A stretch of 64,000 nt of DNA. Source: Vreelandella sulfidaeris. GTDB taxonomy: Bacteria; Pseudomonadota; Gammaproteobacteria; Pseudomonadales; Halomonadaceae. The stretch is taken from assembly GCA_007182875.1 (NCBI GenBank), contig AP019514.1, positions 248,001 through 312,000 of the forward strand, given 5' to 3'. The position numbers and the translations under genes were made by a program. The notes under the pieces are model-generated. The model saw nothing but the letters and a program-made list of their open reading frames with translations. It was not told the origin of the DNA and did no database searches. This document shows positions 1-10,497 of this stretch, one piece after another; position 1 is the first letter of the stretch, and each line of letters starts with the position of its first letter.

Positions 1-30
1 ATAAGAAACATAAGCATCAATAAACGAAAG

Positions 31-57
31 CGCCGCCTACCCTGTGGGCAAGCGGCG
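31..57 (-). repeat. Intercistronic hairpin downstream of ugpB
   Basis: An inverted repeat with arms cgccgc and gcggcg lies 14 bases after the ugpB stop codon. There is no U-run, so it looks more like an mRNA-processing or stabilising hairpin between the receptor gene and the permease genes expected to the left of the window than a strong terminator. This is inferred from structure alone. Confidence 0.5.
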
Positions 58-71
58 AAGTGAGTGCTTGT

Positions 72-1396
72 TTATTGATTGGCGGATTCGAAGTCACGCA
101 GTAGCGCATTGCCGCGCTCAACCGCGTCGTCCGCCGCTTCCTGCCCGGTTTTTCCACCGGTCATCACGGCTTCCATCTCTTCAGAGATAATGTCGCGAAT
201 CTGTACGAAGTTACCAAAGCGCAGGCCTTTCGAATTTTCGGTTGGCTCGTTGAGGGTCATCTGTTTCAACGAAATATCCGCACCAGGGTTCTCATCGTAG
301 TAGCCCTGTTCTTTGCTTAAATCCCAAGCGGCTTGGGTGATGGGCAAGTAGCCGGTTTGCTGGTGCCACTGCGCCTGCACTTCGGGCTGGGAGAGGTACT
401 CAAAAAATGCCGCAACCGCTTCGTACTCTTCCTCGCTATGGCCTTGCAGTGTCCAAAGTGTCGCGCCGCCGATAATTGAGTTCTGGGGGCGTCTTCTACG
501 TCGGCGTAGTAGGGCTGCATGCCGAAGCCTACTTCAAAGTCTGAATTGGCGGCTACATCGGCGCGGGAGGCTGAAGAACCAAAGAAAACGGCGCAATCCT
601 GAGAATAGAACATTGGCTCGGAGTCTGGTCCGGTACCGGGGCCAGCCCAGCGGTATACGCCTTCCTCTTGCCAGTCGTGCAGGTTATCCCAGTGACGGGC
701 GACCAGCTCATTGTTGAAATTAAACTCGGTTTCCAGCCCGCCAAAGCCGTTTTCCAGCGTGCCCAGCGGTGAGTTATGCATGGCGGAGAAGTTTTCCAGC
801 ATCACCCAGCTAGGCCAAGAGGAAGTAAACCCACAGCTGGCCGCACCGGATTCGACGATCTGGCGAGACGCCTCGGCCAGCTCTTCCCACGTTTCGGGGG
901 GTTGTTCAGGGTCTAGGCCCGCTTCCTCGAACATGTCGCGGTTGTAATACATGATCGGCGTGGAGGAGTTGAACGGAAACGACAGCATGTTGCCATTGGT
1001 GTCGGTGTAATAACCCACTACCGCAGGCAAAAAAGCGTCGTTATCGAAAGCGCGACCATGCTCTTCCATCAGCTCATACACCGGGTAGATGGCGCCTTCG
1101 GCGTTCATCATGGTGCCGGTGCCGACTTCAAACACCTGCAGAATGTGCGGCTGCTCATTAGCGCGGAAGGCCGCAATGGCTCCGGTCATGGTTTCGGCAT
1201 AGGTGCCGCGATAGCTGGGCGTGACCCGGTACTCACCCTGGGATTGGTTAAAATCTTCAGTGATGCCTTCAAGAATTTCACCCAGTTGACCGCCCATGGC
1301 GTGCCACCAGCTAATGTCAGTGGCGGCGTGGGCAGATAGGCTCAGGCTGGCAGTAGCGACACCAACGGCAAGCGCATGCAGTGTAAAACGAGACAT
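72..1396 (-). CDS. ugpB: sn-Glycerol-3-phosphate ABC transporter periplasmic binding protein (frameshifted)
   Basis: This is the periplasmic receptor that delivers glycerol-3-phosphate or glycerophosphodiesters to the UgpAEC importer. The N-terminus is a signal peptide ending at A-H-A-A. Family landmarks follow: WWHAMGGQLGE near residue 30, AILQV-type segment QPHILQVFEVGT near 85, PFNSSTPIMYYN near 145, LDPEQPPETW near 165, and a C-terminal block WHQQTGYLPIT. The gene is split at about 485-489, where a run of five G replaces the six needed to continue D-A-P-Q-N-S-I-I-G-G. With that base restored the protein is about 441 aa, the normal UgpB length. The translocation genes ugpA, ugpE and ugpC would be to the left, outside the window. 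Identity is strong; the break is probably a sequence error. Confidence 0.92.
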
Positions 1397-1600
1397 GACA
1401 GCTCCTTGTGGGCCTGAATTTGATCAGGCGTGCAATGCGTTTATTAAGTTTTTTGGATGCACTGAACAATAGAAAGTGTAGATGACGTTTTGATGAATGC
1501 GTGATGAACTCGCAATTAAATTTAGCCTGAACAGGTTGAGTAGGCGTAGCACCATGCCAGTGGTAGGGTTAGCGGTAAGCCACTTTAGAAAGAGAGCGTA
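1397..1600. promoter_or_regulatory. Divergent ugpB / argE intergenic region
   Basis: About 200 bases separate the two divergent start codons, so both promoters must lie here. The segment is AT-rich around 1440-1520. I could not assign -35/-10 boxes or an operator with confidence, and no small gene is evident. Confidence 0.4.
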
Positions 1601-2763
1601 ATGTCCCAAGCCATCGCCTTGCTCGAAAAACTAGTCGCCTTTGACACCACCTCTAGCGAATCCAATTTAGCGCTAATTGAGTACGTTGAAGGCTATTTGG
1701 CTGAGGTCGGCGTTAGCGCCGAGCGGGTAATGAGCCCTGCGGCACCAAAGCCAATTTGATTGCAAAAATCGGCCCGGATGCGCCGGGCGGGTAATGCTTT
1801 CCGGCCATACCGATGTGGTGCCGGTGGCGGGGCAGCCATGGTCCAGTGACCCCTTTACGCTGCGCGATGGCAACGACGGCCGACTTTATGGGCGCGGCAC
1901 TTGCGATATGAAAGGGTTTATTGCCTGTGTTCTTTCCATGGTGCCCGCCTGGGTGAAAGCACCTTTGCAGCAGCCTATCTATCTTGGCTTTTCATACGAT
2001 GAAGAGATCGGCTGCGTCGGCGCGCCAAGCCTCATTAAGCGCTTTTATGAACGCTACTCCAGCACCGCCCATGTGATCGTCGGTGAACCGACCAGCATGC
2101 AGCCGGTGGTGGCGCAGAAAAGGGGCGACAAATCTGCGCACCACGGTAATTGGCCGCGAAGCCCACAGCAGCCAAGTTAACCAGGGCACCTCTGCCATCC
2201 ATGTAGCGGCCAGACTCGTCACTTTTATTGAAGACACCATGGCGGCGTTAGTTGAAGAGGGCCGGGTCGATGAAGCGTTTAACGTGCCGCATACCAGCCT
2301 ACATGTCGGCAAAATCAAAGGCGGTACGGCGATCAATATCATGGCGCGGGAATGCCAGTTTGAGTGGGAAATTCGCCACCTGCCAACAGATACCTTCGAC
2401 GAAATATACGCGCGCTATGAAGCGTTTTGTGAACAGTTAAGCGCTGAGCTGCAGGCCAAAGGCAAGCACGTTGACATCATTACCGAGCCCCTTAACGTGA
2501 CGGTGCCGGGGCTGGCCGACCGCGATAATGACCAGGTGCTGCGCCTAGCCAAAGACCATTTGCCCGCCGCCTGCTGTAACCACGCAGTGGCTTATGCCAC
2601 GGAAGCAGGGCAGTTCCAAGGGCAAGGGCTACAAACGATTATTCTTGGCCCCGGTAGTATTGCCCAAGCGCACCAACCCGATGAGTATATTGATGTTGAA
2701 CAGCTCGAAGCGTGCCAGGATTTTCTAGCTAAAATGGGCAAGGCACTCGAAAGGCCTGCTTAA
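1601..2763 (+). CDS. argE: Acetylornithine deacetylase, M20 family (frameshifted)
   Basis: The product removes acetate from N-acetylornithine in arginine biosynthesis and is a cytosolic zinc enzyme. It begins MSQAIALLEKLVAFDTTSSES and carries the M20 metal motifs: SGHTDVVP near residue 70, GRGTCDMKG near 100 and DEEIGC near 135. Later come GEPT and the C-terminal LGPGSIAQAHQPDE block, which supplies the last metal histidine and is typical of ArgE. Three indels split it, at about 1739, at about 1795 (G missing before TAATG) and at about 2130 (one extra A in AAAA). Correction gives about 387 aa, the usual ArgE size. The closely related DapE is less likely because of the start and the AHQPDE ending. 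It is followed by a terminator shared with the next gene. Confidence 0.85.
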
Positions 2764-2793
2764 CGCTGAACTATGGCTGAGCTATGGATAAAT

Positions 2794-2828
2794 AAAAATC
2801 CCACCCGGTTTAAAGGGGTGGGATTTTT
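2794..2828. terminator. Bidirectional rho-independent terminator
   Basis: A stem formed by aaaaatcccaccc and ggggtgggattttt has an A-run on one side and a T-run on the other. It sits between the convergent ends of argE and the small minus-strand gene at 2840, so it can serve both. Confidence 0.9.
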
Positions 2829-2839
2829 GATCTACCAAG

Positions 2840-3151
2840 TCAGTGCTGAGGGTGTTCTTCAAACAACTCCGCTTTGGCATGGCGCATCACATCTTCGCAC
2901 GCCTGCTGTTGGGCTAACTGCGTTAGCAGGCGCTGAGTTACTTCGAAGCCCTTGCCTAAGCAAGTATCCACTTCGTGCTGGCTAACCGCAGGCGTCACTC
3001 GGTAGTCAATTTTAACCGTGCGCCCGCCACCTTCTAGCCGATCAGCAACTCCCCCTGAGCCGCCACGCGATTTTCTCTTCCAAGTTGCTGATTCTTCCGC
3101 GCCTTCGTTTACGCTAAACGTGCACTGCCATTCCGGTTTAAAGACCTTCAT
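2840..3151 (-). CDS. Conserved small hypothetical protein
   Basis: A 103-aa soluble protein starts MKVFKPEWQCTF. The start is supported by a GGAGG ribosome-binding site seven bases upstream. There is no signal peptide or membrane segment. The middle is Gly/Arg/Lys-rich (KRKSRGGSGG) and the C-terminal half looks helical, with the stretch TQLAQQQACEDVMRHAKAELFEEH containing several His and Glu residues. The open frame is intact, codon usage resembles the neighbours, and a terminator follows. I do not recognise a named family. Confidence 0.7.
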   Translation of the reverse strand: MKVFKPEWQCTFSVNEGAEESATWKRKSRGGSGGVADRLEGGGRTVKIDYRVTPAVSQHEVDTCLGKGFEVTQRLLTQLAQQQACEDVMRHAKAELFEEHPQH

Positions 3152-3338
3152 AGGAGAACCTCCAAAAAAATTTGGAAAGAATGATCAATCGTGATTCGTA
3201 CTCCATCGTCTGAATATGTTGCCCCACCACTATATACCTAACGCAGCGCGAATATCGAAACAATAGTGATACACCTCGGGCGACGCGCATAAGACGAATC
3301 GGTTAATCTATAAAAGACGTGGCTAAAGAGCTTAAGTT

Positions 3339-3812
3339 ATGACCCGTACGACTGAGGTAAGTTGCCACTGCGGTAGCGAATTAACGCTTGATAAATGTTG
3401 TGGCCGTTATCATCAGGGCGAGGTGGCGCCGACCCCTGAAGCGCTAATGCGCTCTCGCTATTCGGCGTTTGTGTTAGGGCTTTGCGATTATCTATTGGCA
3501 ACATGGCATCCCACCACACGGCCTGCAGAACTTACACCTGATCCTCAAACTGAGTGGAAGTCACTGGTTATTATGAGCGCAGAGCCAGCGCTTGGGGACA
3601 GCGGCCAGGTGCATTTTCGTGCCTATTTCTATGACAGTGGGCGTGGGCGAAAAGGTTGGCATGTATTGGAAGAGGTCTCTCGCTTCGTTAAAGAACAGCA
3701 GCGCTGGTGGTACGTTGATGGCGCCCCTACGCTTACCCGCTTAAAACCGCGCCGAAATGACTCATGCTTATGTGGTAGTGGCCGTAAATTAAAGGTATGT
3801 TGCGGTGAGTAG
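3339..3812 (+). CDS. ychJ: YchJ-family SEC-C motif protein (UPF0225)
   Basis: A 157-aa protein has a cysteine-rich SEC-C-type motif at each end: CHCGSELTLDKCCGRYH near residues 9-25 and CLCGSGRKLKVCCGE at the extreme C-terminus. Each can bind one zinc. The core PEALMRSRYSAFVLGLCDYLLATWHPTTRP is the hallmark of YchJ proteins. The frame is intact and the length matches the family. The biochemical role of YchJ is unknown; the SEC-C motif suggests protein or nucleic-acid contact. It is an isolated gene on this strand. Confidence 0.9.
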   Translation: MTRTTEVSCHCGSELTLDKCCGRYHQGEVAPTPEALMRSRYSAFVLGLCDYLLATWHPTTRPAELTPDPQTEWKSLVIMSAEPALGDSGQVHFRAYFYDSGRGRKGWHVLEEVSRFVKEQQRWWYVDGAPTLTRLKPRRNDSCLCGSGRKLKVCCGE

Positions 3813-3907
3813 GCGCACAGCGCTAAGCGAAGTGAGGCGTTGAGTCTTCTGCTGGGATTAGCATAAGACTGGAATTAGCATAAAAAAAGCAGTCGGAGAA
3901 TAAGAAC

Positions 3908-4885
3908 TTGCGAAAAGGCTCAAGGAGTACGCTTAAAGGGTGGTTGGGAATCTGGCTATGCGCCTGGAGCCTGACTACGCTGGCTGATAAACCTTTCCCC
4001 ACATCCGACATTACCCTTGTCGTGCCGTTTGGCCCAGGCGGAGCCACGGATGTGCTGTTTCGTGCGATAGCCGCTGAAGCACAAAACTATTTAGGCACGC
4101 CTATCGAGGTCGTCAACATCGCGGGCAGTGCTGCCACGCGCGGTTCGCAAGTTGTTAAAGATGCCGCTGCGGATGGGTATACGCTATTGGGCAGTCATCA
4201 AACCATTGATTTAGCTTACCTCGCAGGGGCATCTGCCTATTCGCATCATGCCTTTGCACCCGTTGCCTTAATAACACGAACAGTAAACATACCCGCAACC
4301 TATGCAGGCCATCCCATTCTACGAGCCAGTGACATTCCTGAACTGGTTGCTAAGCAGACCCAGCCGTTGCTGTTTGGCGTCATTCCTCAATCCACTGATC
4401 ACTTTTTTTGGCTGCATTTTTTCATCAAACCGGTATTGCTACAGAGGCAGTCGAGTTTGTGCATTACCCGGATACCGGGGCTCAGGTGGCAGCCTTGCTC
4501 GCCCATGAAATTGATTTTGCGATGCTCAACTTGCCCTCAGCGGGTAGCCTGTTCGCCGCCAATGCGCTCACACCATTGGGTGTGGCTGGTGAAACCAGAT
4601 TAACCGGTTTGCCTGAGGTCGCCACCTTAAAAGAGCAAGGGATCGAAATGGTAAATACGACTGACCGGGGCGTTTTTGTACCGTTGACGACTGCTCCAGA
4701 AAGATTAGCTATATTGGCGAATGCATTTGAGCAGGCTCTGGCTCAGCCAGCCTTGGCACACACTATCGAGCATGTTCATGGTTCTCTGATCGATTACCGT
4801 CCGCTTAGTAGCTATGCCGACTACCCTCAATCAACAGTACGCGTTGTTACAGTCTCTGTCGGAAAGCGTCGCGTTTAAACGTTAG
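3908..4885 (+). CDS. Tripartite tricarboxylate transporter receptor, Bug/TctC family (frameshifted)
   Basis: This is a periplasmic solute receptor for a TTT-type importer of carboxylates. It uses a TTG start with GGAG eleven bases upstream. A signal peptide ends near T-L-A-D, followed by the family block ITLVVPFGPGGATDVLFR near residue 38. Later blocks are DGYTLLGSHQT, HYPDTGAQVAALLAHEIDFAMLN and LATLKEQGI-like VATLKEQGIEMV. Two indels break it: at about 4405, where a T7 run needs eight T, and at about 4827, where CCC should be CC. The corrected C-terminus is Y-A-D-Y-L-N-Q-Q-Y and ends at 4885. No TctA/TctB membrane partner lies nearby, so it is probably an orphan receptor, which is common for Bug proteins. 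Substrate unknown. Confidence 0.85.
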
Positions 4886-4921
4886 CCATCAGTGACGTGC
4901 TAAGTAGGGGCTTCATTACAC

Positions 4922-7900
4922 ATGCCGATAAATACCCGTGATTTGGCGTTGGAAACGCTGCTGTTAATGGTGGCAGCCACGCTACTTTTTATGGGTGTGG
5001 CAGGGCTCTTATTTAGTATCGGTGCTCAGTACCCCTTGTTTACCGTGACGTTGGTGCCTGACGCTGCGCTGATAACACTGCTATTAGGTGTGGGACTTTT
5101 GGCAGCGTTGCAATATTGGCGAAGGTTGCAGCGTTTTAGTGCTTGCCTGTTAATGTTGGTACTGGTTTACACCGTTGTGCACAATCAATGGGCGGGCGGG
5201 CAGGAAGGTTCGTGGTTAACCGGTCATCTTAGGATTACCTCAATTGCCGCTGTCATGTTGATGGCGGTAGCACTCTGCTTATATATAGGGTTTGCTACTC
5301 CCCGCCGCCGCTTAAGTTGGTTGGCCACTGGGGTCGCCCTGTGGCTCTTTGCAGGTCTCGTGATAGTCCGCTTATGGAGCGGAGTCGAAGTAGACAACCC
5401 GCTTTTCTCATCATCGCCTGTCGCTGTCTTGGTTTTCGCTGTGCTGTTGGGAAGCGCTTTGATTGCTCTAGGCATACGTCGCCAATCGCAACGTCTTAAT
5501 TTAGAGCGTTGGGCGACAGTAGCGGCTTTGAGCGGCGTAGCGGTCAGCAGTCTCGTATGGCTACTGTTGAGTATGCAGCAGCATGCGACCACCCAGCAGC
5601 AGGCCATTTATTTACTCGATAATGTGCAGCTCAATGCCGAGCAGGCGATGCGTGTTCGCCTGCATCAAATGCAGCGCATGGCTGAGCGCCTGGAAGCAGC
5701 AGGAGGGGACGTTGAGACAGCTTTATTAGTAATAGATGCGCAGCACTATCTTCGTGATATGCCAAGCTTAAAGGCTGTGGCGCTAATCAATGAAGCGAAT
5801 CAGTCTTTGTGGTCGACAGCCCGCATGGTGAGTGAGCAGGCGTGGCTTCAACAACAAATAACCAAGCCACGCGTAAGCGAATGGTTGGGGTTCCCGCTTG
5901 GCCGCCCGCGCCTGATGGTTCCTGAGGAGGAACAGCCCCAGCGGGTGTTGCTGACGATTCCAACGCTCAGCAACGGCCAACAATTGCTAGCAACGTTTGA
6001 TATTGCTGAATTATTCAATAATGAGCTGAGAATGGCGTTAGGGCCCTTTCAAGTGAGTCTGAATCGTGGGGAGAAACCATTACTTGTACTACATCCTGCT
6101 GGGTTTAATGCTGATTCTGTTTTAACCCCTGACATGGCGTTAGTATCGCGTCGTGCAGGCTTGCCGGGCGGCGTCAATCTTACCCTGTTTGCCTATCCTG
6201 GCGCCCATTATAACTGGTACATGATGAGCTTTATGCCAGTCACCGTTGCCATGGGTGGGCTGTTGCTCAGTTGGTTGCTGGCATTTTGCTTGGGCTTGGT
6301 GGGGATGAGTACTGCGCGTACCCGCGAGTTATCAGCAGCGCAGCTCTCACTCGCCGACAGTGAACAGCGTTATCGTTCGCTTTTATCCATCATCCCGATG
6401 CGGTATTTTCACTCGATACTCAGGGTCGTTTTGTTACGGCGAATGCGAGCTGCACTACCATCACCGGCTACACGAACAGTGAAATTTTAGAACAGCACTT
6501 TACACACTTTATTAATACCGACGAGTTAGCGAATGTGGGTCAGCACTTTGAAAGTGCTATGCAGGGCAAGATTACACGCTTTGAACTCTCTATCTATGAC
6601 CGTGACGGGCAACAGCACCTGTTAGATTTGATCGCCTTGCCTATCAACATTAATAACAACGTTGCAGGCATCTATGGCATTGCCCAGGATGTCACCACCA
6701 GTCGCGCGCAGCAAACTCAGTTAAGGACCTTAGAGCGCAGTGTTGAGGCAAGTGTTAACGGCGTGTTGATTGCTGACGCAAATCTGCCTGATATGCCAAT
6801 TGTGTATGCCAATAGAGCGTTTAGCGTCATGACTGGCTATACACAGGAAGACGTTATCGGGAAAAACTGCCGCTTTCTGCAGGGCGTGATAGCGATCCCG
6901 CTATCGTCGCGCAAATTCGTCGCCATCTTGAAGAGCAGCGTGATGTCCATGTCACACTGTGCAACTATCGTAAAGACGGTACGCCGTTTTGGAACGACCT
7001 TTATGTATCCCCCGTACGTGACCAGGAGGGCCACGTTACCCATTTTGTTGGCGTTCAACACGATATTTCCAAACATAAAGCATACGAAGCACGATTGGCT
7101 TATCACGCAAGTCACGATGATTTAACACGGCTACCTAATCGTGCGCTCTTTGAAGACAAGCTAGTCGAGCAATTTACGCTTGCTCAGCAGCATGGAAAGC
7201 AAATAGCGGTGCTGTTTGTGGACTTAGATGACTTCAAACCTATCAATGATAATCTCGGGCACGCCGTGGGTGACCGAGTATTGCAAGAGGTGGCTAAACG
7301 GTTATCCGCGGCTGTTCGATCAGATGATATTGTGGCGCGCTTAGGGGCGATGAGTTTGTTATTCTGCAGGCGACTGTCGATGATAACGCGGGTATTTTGG
7401 AAGTAGTAAAGCGAATACTTGCATCGCTAGCACGTCCTTACTGCATTGATGACCAAGAACTGTATTTAACCGCCAGTATTGGGATTTCGCTCAGTCAAGA
7501 AGACACGCAGCAGGCGCAAATGCTGCTTCAGCAAGCTGATATGGCGATGTACAAAGCCAAGCAGCAGGGACGTAATGCTTACGAGTGGTATACCCATGCC
7601 TTTACCGATACGGTGAGCGAACGCATGGTGCTGCGTAACGACCTACAAGAAGCCATTGAGCGCGAAGAGTTTGAGCTTTATTACCAACCCTTGTTGAACC
7701 GTTTTGGCCAACTGGCGAGTGTAGAAGCGCTCATACGTTGGCATCATCCTACCAAGGGCTGGATTTCGCCGGCCCGTTTTATTCCACTCGCGGAAACCAC
7801 CGGCCAAATCATGCCGATAAGTGAGTGGGTACTTAATCGTGCTTGCTTGGATATGCAATCACTAATTCATCAAGGCTCAGAGCCAGTGCGTGTGGCAGTG

Positions 7901-8407
7901 AACCTGTCGCCATTACAGTTCCACCGTGCCAATTTTCTCGCTACCCTTCGTCAAACATTGCTGGCCACCGGGCTGGCGCCGGAATTGCTATCTTTAGAGC
8001 TGACGGAAGGTGTTTTAATGAACAATACGCAAGCGGCGATCGATACACTCCAAGCGTTGCGTGATATGCGAATAGGCGTCTCTATTGATGATTTTGGCAC
8101 GGGCTTTTCAAGTTTAAGTTATTTAAAAGATTTGCCCATTAGCACGGTTAAAATAGATCGTAGCTTTATTCATGAGATAACGCATAGCCGCGATGATATG
8201 GCTATTGTGCAAGGGATTATCTCTATGGCGCACCACCTTGGGTTAAATGTGGTAGCAGAAGGGGTTGAAACGGAGGAGCAGCATCGTCGTCTGATGGACT
8301 ATCAATGTGATATTTTTCAGGGCTTCGGTCTGGCGAAACCCATGCCCCTTAACGCGCTGAAAGTCTTTGTGGCATCCTTGGCTGCTACCCATGAGACGAC
8401 CGAATGA
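4922..8407 (+). CDS. Membrane LOV-PAS-GGDEF-EAL c-di-GMP signalling protein (frameshifted)
   Basis: This protein of about 1160 aa should make and/or degrade cyclic di-GMP under sensory control. In order: seven predicted membrane helices (residues ~10-220), an extracytoplasmic region (~220-430), one more membrane helix (~432-458), a PAS domain, a LOV-type PAS, GGDEF and EAL. The LOV core has GKNCRFLQG with its cysteine codon at 6868-6870, NYRKDGTPFWN with Asn codons at 6963 and 6993, and FVGVQHDIS with Gln at 7056. These are the flavin-binding and photo-adduct residues of blue-light LOV domains. The cyclase motif reads RLGGDEF after correction and the EAL domain keeps VEALIRW and IDDFGTGFSSL. 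Frameshifts occur near 6395, 6885 (one C missing) and 7349 (GGGG needs GGGGG). It overlaps yhbQ by four bases (ATGA). Confidence 0.88.
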
Positions 8408-8703
8408 ATAGCGCACAAGGCACAAGTCAGCCTAACACCAACCGCTGGTATGTTTATTTGCTTGAGTGCCAGCGCGGTACGTATACGGGCATTACCAACA
8501 ATCTCGCAAAGCGCTATCAAGCGCATTGCATGGGCAAAGGCGCGCGCTATACCCGTGCTAACCCGCCCGTTGCGTTGTTGGGAGCTGAACCGTTTGAAGA
8601 CCGTAGCGCCGCTAGCCGAGCTGAATATCAATTAAAGCAACAGACAGCGAGCCAGAAACGTCGCTGGGCCAAGCAGAGGCCTTATCAGTTAGAGCCAACG
8701 TAA
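8404..8703 (+). CDS. yhbQ: GIY-YIG nuclease-fold protein, UPF0213/YhbQ family
   Basis: A 99-aa intact protein contains WYVYLLEC near residue 15 and GTYTGITNNLAKRYQAHCMGKGARYTR, the GIY-YIG signature in the short YhbQ form, followed by a basic C-terminus. The family is reported to have weak DNase activity and a role in stress or DNA repair. The start codon overlaps the stop of the upstream LOV-GGDEF-EAL gene, suggesting co-transcription. Functional linkage to that gene is not implied by sequence. Confidence 0.9.
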   Translation: MNSAQGTSQPNTNRWYVYLLECQRGTYTGITNNLAKRYQAHCMGKGARYTRANPPVALLGAEPFEDRSAASRAEYQLKQQTASQKRRWAKQRPYQLEPT

Positions 8704-8745
8704 CTATTACCCGCTAACGCGGTGGGTTGAGATCAAGGAGCCAGC

Positions 8746-9812
8746 ATGCTGACATTCTACTCAGAAGAGAGCCGCTTACGCCAAGCGCGTACGGAGTTGC
8801 ATGACGGTGCGTTGGTTACCCCGTTTGAGTGCCCTGAACGTCTCGATTTGGTGCTCAAGCAACTTCGCCAGTCCGGGCTTGGTGATATTTGCGCTCCAAA
8901 AGCCTATGGGCTCGAACCGGTAATGGCGGTGCATGATGCTGACTACGTCACGTTTTTAGCCAACTGCTGGAAGCAGTGGGTTGCGGCCGGGCACAACGGC
9001 GAAGCGATTCCCAATATTTGGCCAGCGCGAACGATGCGCGGCGACCGTATTCCGCGCTCTATCAGCGGGCAGTTGGGCTACTACGCATTGGCGGCGGAAA
9101 CGTCGATTTCAGAAGGCACTTTTGAAGCCGCCATGGCGAGCAAAGATGTAGCGTTAGGCGCGCTAGAGCATACGTTAAAAACTGGCGAGCCCAGCTTTGG
9201 CCTGTGTCGACCCCCAGGCCACCATGCCGCGTTTGATCAATTCGGCGGGTACTGCTTTTTTAATAATGCCGCAGTTGCCGCCCAACGCGCTTTAGATGCT
9301 GGTAAGCGCAGAGTGGCTATTCTTGATGTCGACTTCCACCATGGCAACGGGACTCAGCAGATTTTCTATGGTCGTGACGATGTCCTGTTCGTCTCATTAC
9401 ACGGCGATCCCGAGGTAACCTTTCCCTACTATTTGGGCTACGCTGATGAGGGTGGCGAAGGCAAGGGTGAGGGGTTTAATTTCAATTACCCCCTGCCGCC
9501 GGGCACCAGTGTCGCTACCTGGTTGGCGACACTTGATCAGGCATTAGCGCAGATTAAAGCAGTTAATTGCGACTGTTTAATCGTATCGCTAGGGGTCGAT
9601 ATCTTCGAAGGTGACCCCATAAGCGCCTTCACCTTTACCAGCGCAGATTTCACCGTATTAGGTGAGCGCTTAGCTCAAGTAGGGCTGCCTAGCGTGTTTT
9701 TTAATGGAAGGGGGGCTATGCGGTGGATGCAATCGGTGTCAATGTAGTCAATGTGTTACAGGTTTTGAACAGGCCCGAGAAAAGGCCTGGAATTGCATCT
9801 AAACAAGGGTAA
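8746..9812 (+). CDS. Acetylpolyamine amidohydrolase / class II histone-deacetylase-like enzyme (frameshifted at 3' end)
   Basis: A zinc-dependent deacetylase of the arginase/deacetylase fold, most like bacterial acetylpolyamine amidohydrolases. It starts at ATG 8746 after an AAGGAG site. Key motifs are CRPPGHHA near residue 155, GGYCFFNNAA near 167, and DVDFHHGNGT near 195 with the metal Asp and His. At the 3' end the frame is lost at about 9703-9714, where T6 and G6 runs each seem one base too long. Removing both gives V-F-L-M-E-G-G-Y-A-V, the conserved EGGY motif, and an end at 9812 (about 354 aa). Probable substrates are acetylated polyamines or acetyl-lysine; this is a family-level inference. 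Confidence 0.87.
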
Positions 9813-9882
9813 AGGTTAACCGTGACAGCAGCCCGTAAATCGGGCAGGCTAATGCCCTTTCAACGGGGCAGGGAGCTAAAGC

Positions 9883-10233
9883 GTGGCAGTGTATGGTGGA
9901 ATTCAGGCACATGAACTAGAGCGTTGGCTTAATGCGTTAACCAACGCCTCCTATGACCGACGCTGTCCCCTGGCAAAAGTACACGGTGGCACTGCCCGTG
10001 CGCGTACCGCTCGTCAAGATCTCCTCCACTTAGCAAACGACTACCGCTGCGGTGAAGTTAGCCGCGAAGAGAGCGCCGCCGCCCTGGGCCGCTGGTGCCA
10101 AACCTTCCTCTCCGAGGCGGAGTGGTACGTACTGGTCGGCACACGCCAAGCGCCCACTCAATTGCAAAGCGAAGAAGCATTAAGTGAAGAAGATCGCAGC
10201 CTTGCTGTGCTTAAGCAGCACCGGGTGGGGTAA
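9883..10233 (+). CDS. Hypothetical protein
   Basis: A 116-aa soluble protein with a GTG start preceded by an AGGGAG site. It begins MAVYGGIQAHELERWL and contains VHGGTARARTARQDLLHLANDYRCGEVSREES, then a helical C-terminus rich in Glu. There is no signal peptide, membrane helix or recognisable catalytic motif. It is co-directional with the deacetylase gene 70 bases upstream and is closed by a strong terminator, so it may end that transcription unit. I do not recognise the family. Confidence 0.65.
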   Translation: MAVYGGIQAHELERWLNALTNASYDRRCPLAKVHGGTARARTARQDLLHLANDYRCGEVSREESAAALGRWCQTFLSEAEWYVLVGTRQAPTQLQSEEALSEEDRSLAVLKQHRVG

Positions 10234-10268
10234 GTTAAGTTTGACGATATAAATTAATTGAAAGTGCC

Positions 10269-10295
10269 AAAAACTCCCGCTCGGGAGTTTTTTTT
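10269..10295 (+). terminator. Rho-independent terminator
   Basis: The stem actcccg/cgggagt is followed by an eight-T run. It lies about 40 bases after the stop of the hypothetical gene at 9883-10233. Confidence 0.92.
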
Positions 10296-10386
10296 ATGTC
10301 ATGTAAATTTAGTGCCAGGTAAAACTGGCGTGTGTCAGAGGCGTTCTTAACGATAATTTAGTTAGCAAATACTTAAAAGGATAAGT

Positions 10387-10402
10387 TGACAAACGTTTGT
10401 CA
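10387..10402. promoter_or_regulatory. Perfect 16-bp palindrome, candidate operator for the gsi-like operon
   Basis: The sequence tgacaaacgtttgtca is its own reverse complement. It overlaps a TTGACA hexamer at 10386-10391 that could be a -35 box. It sits about 95 bases before the start of the first transporter gene, the only transcription unit here. The centre AAACGTTT resembles operators of LacI-type repressors, but a TetR- or GntR-type factor is equally possible. No regulator gene is adjacent. Confidence 0.55.
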
Positions 10403-10497
10403 GGGTAAGTAGTTTGAAGTGACTTGCAATACACGACTAATGTTTAAGAAAAGCGCTGAGCCTGTTCGCTATCCAAGGGGAAGGGGTATAACAAATT

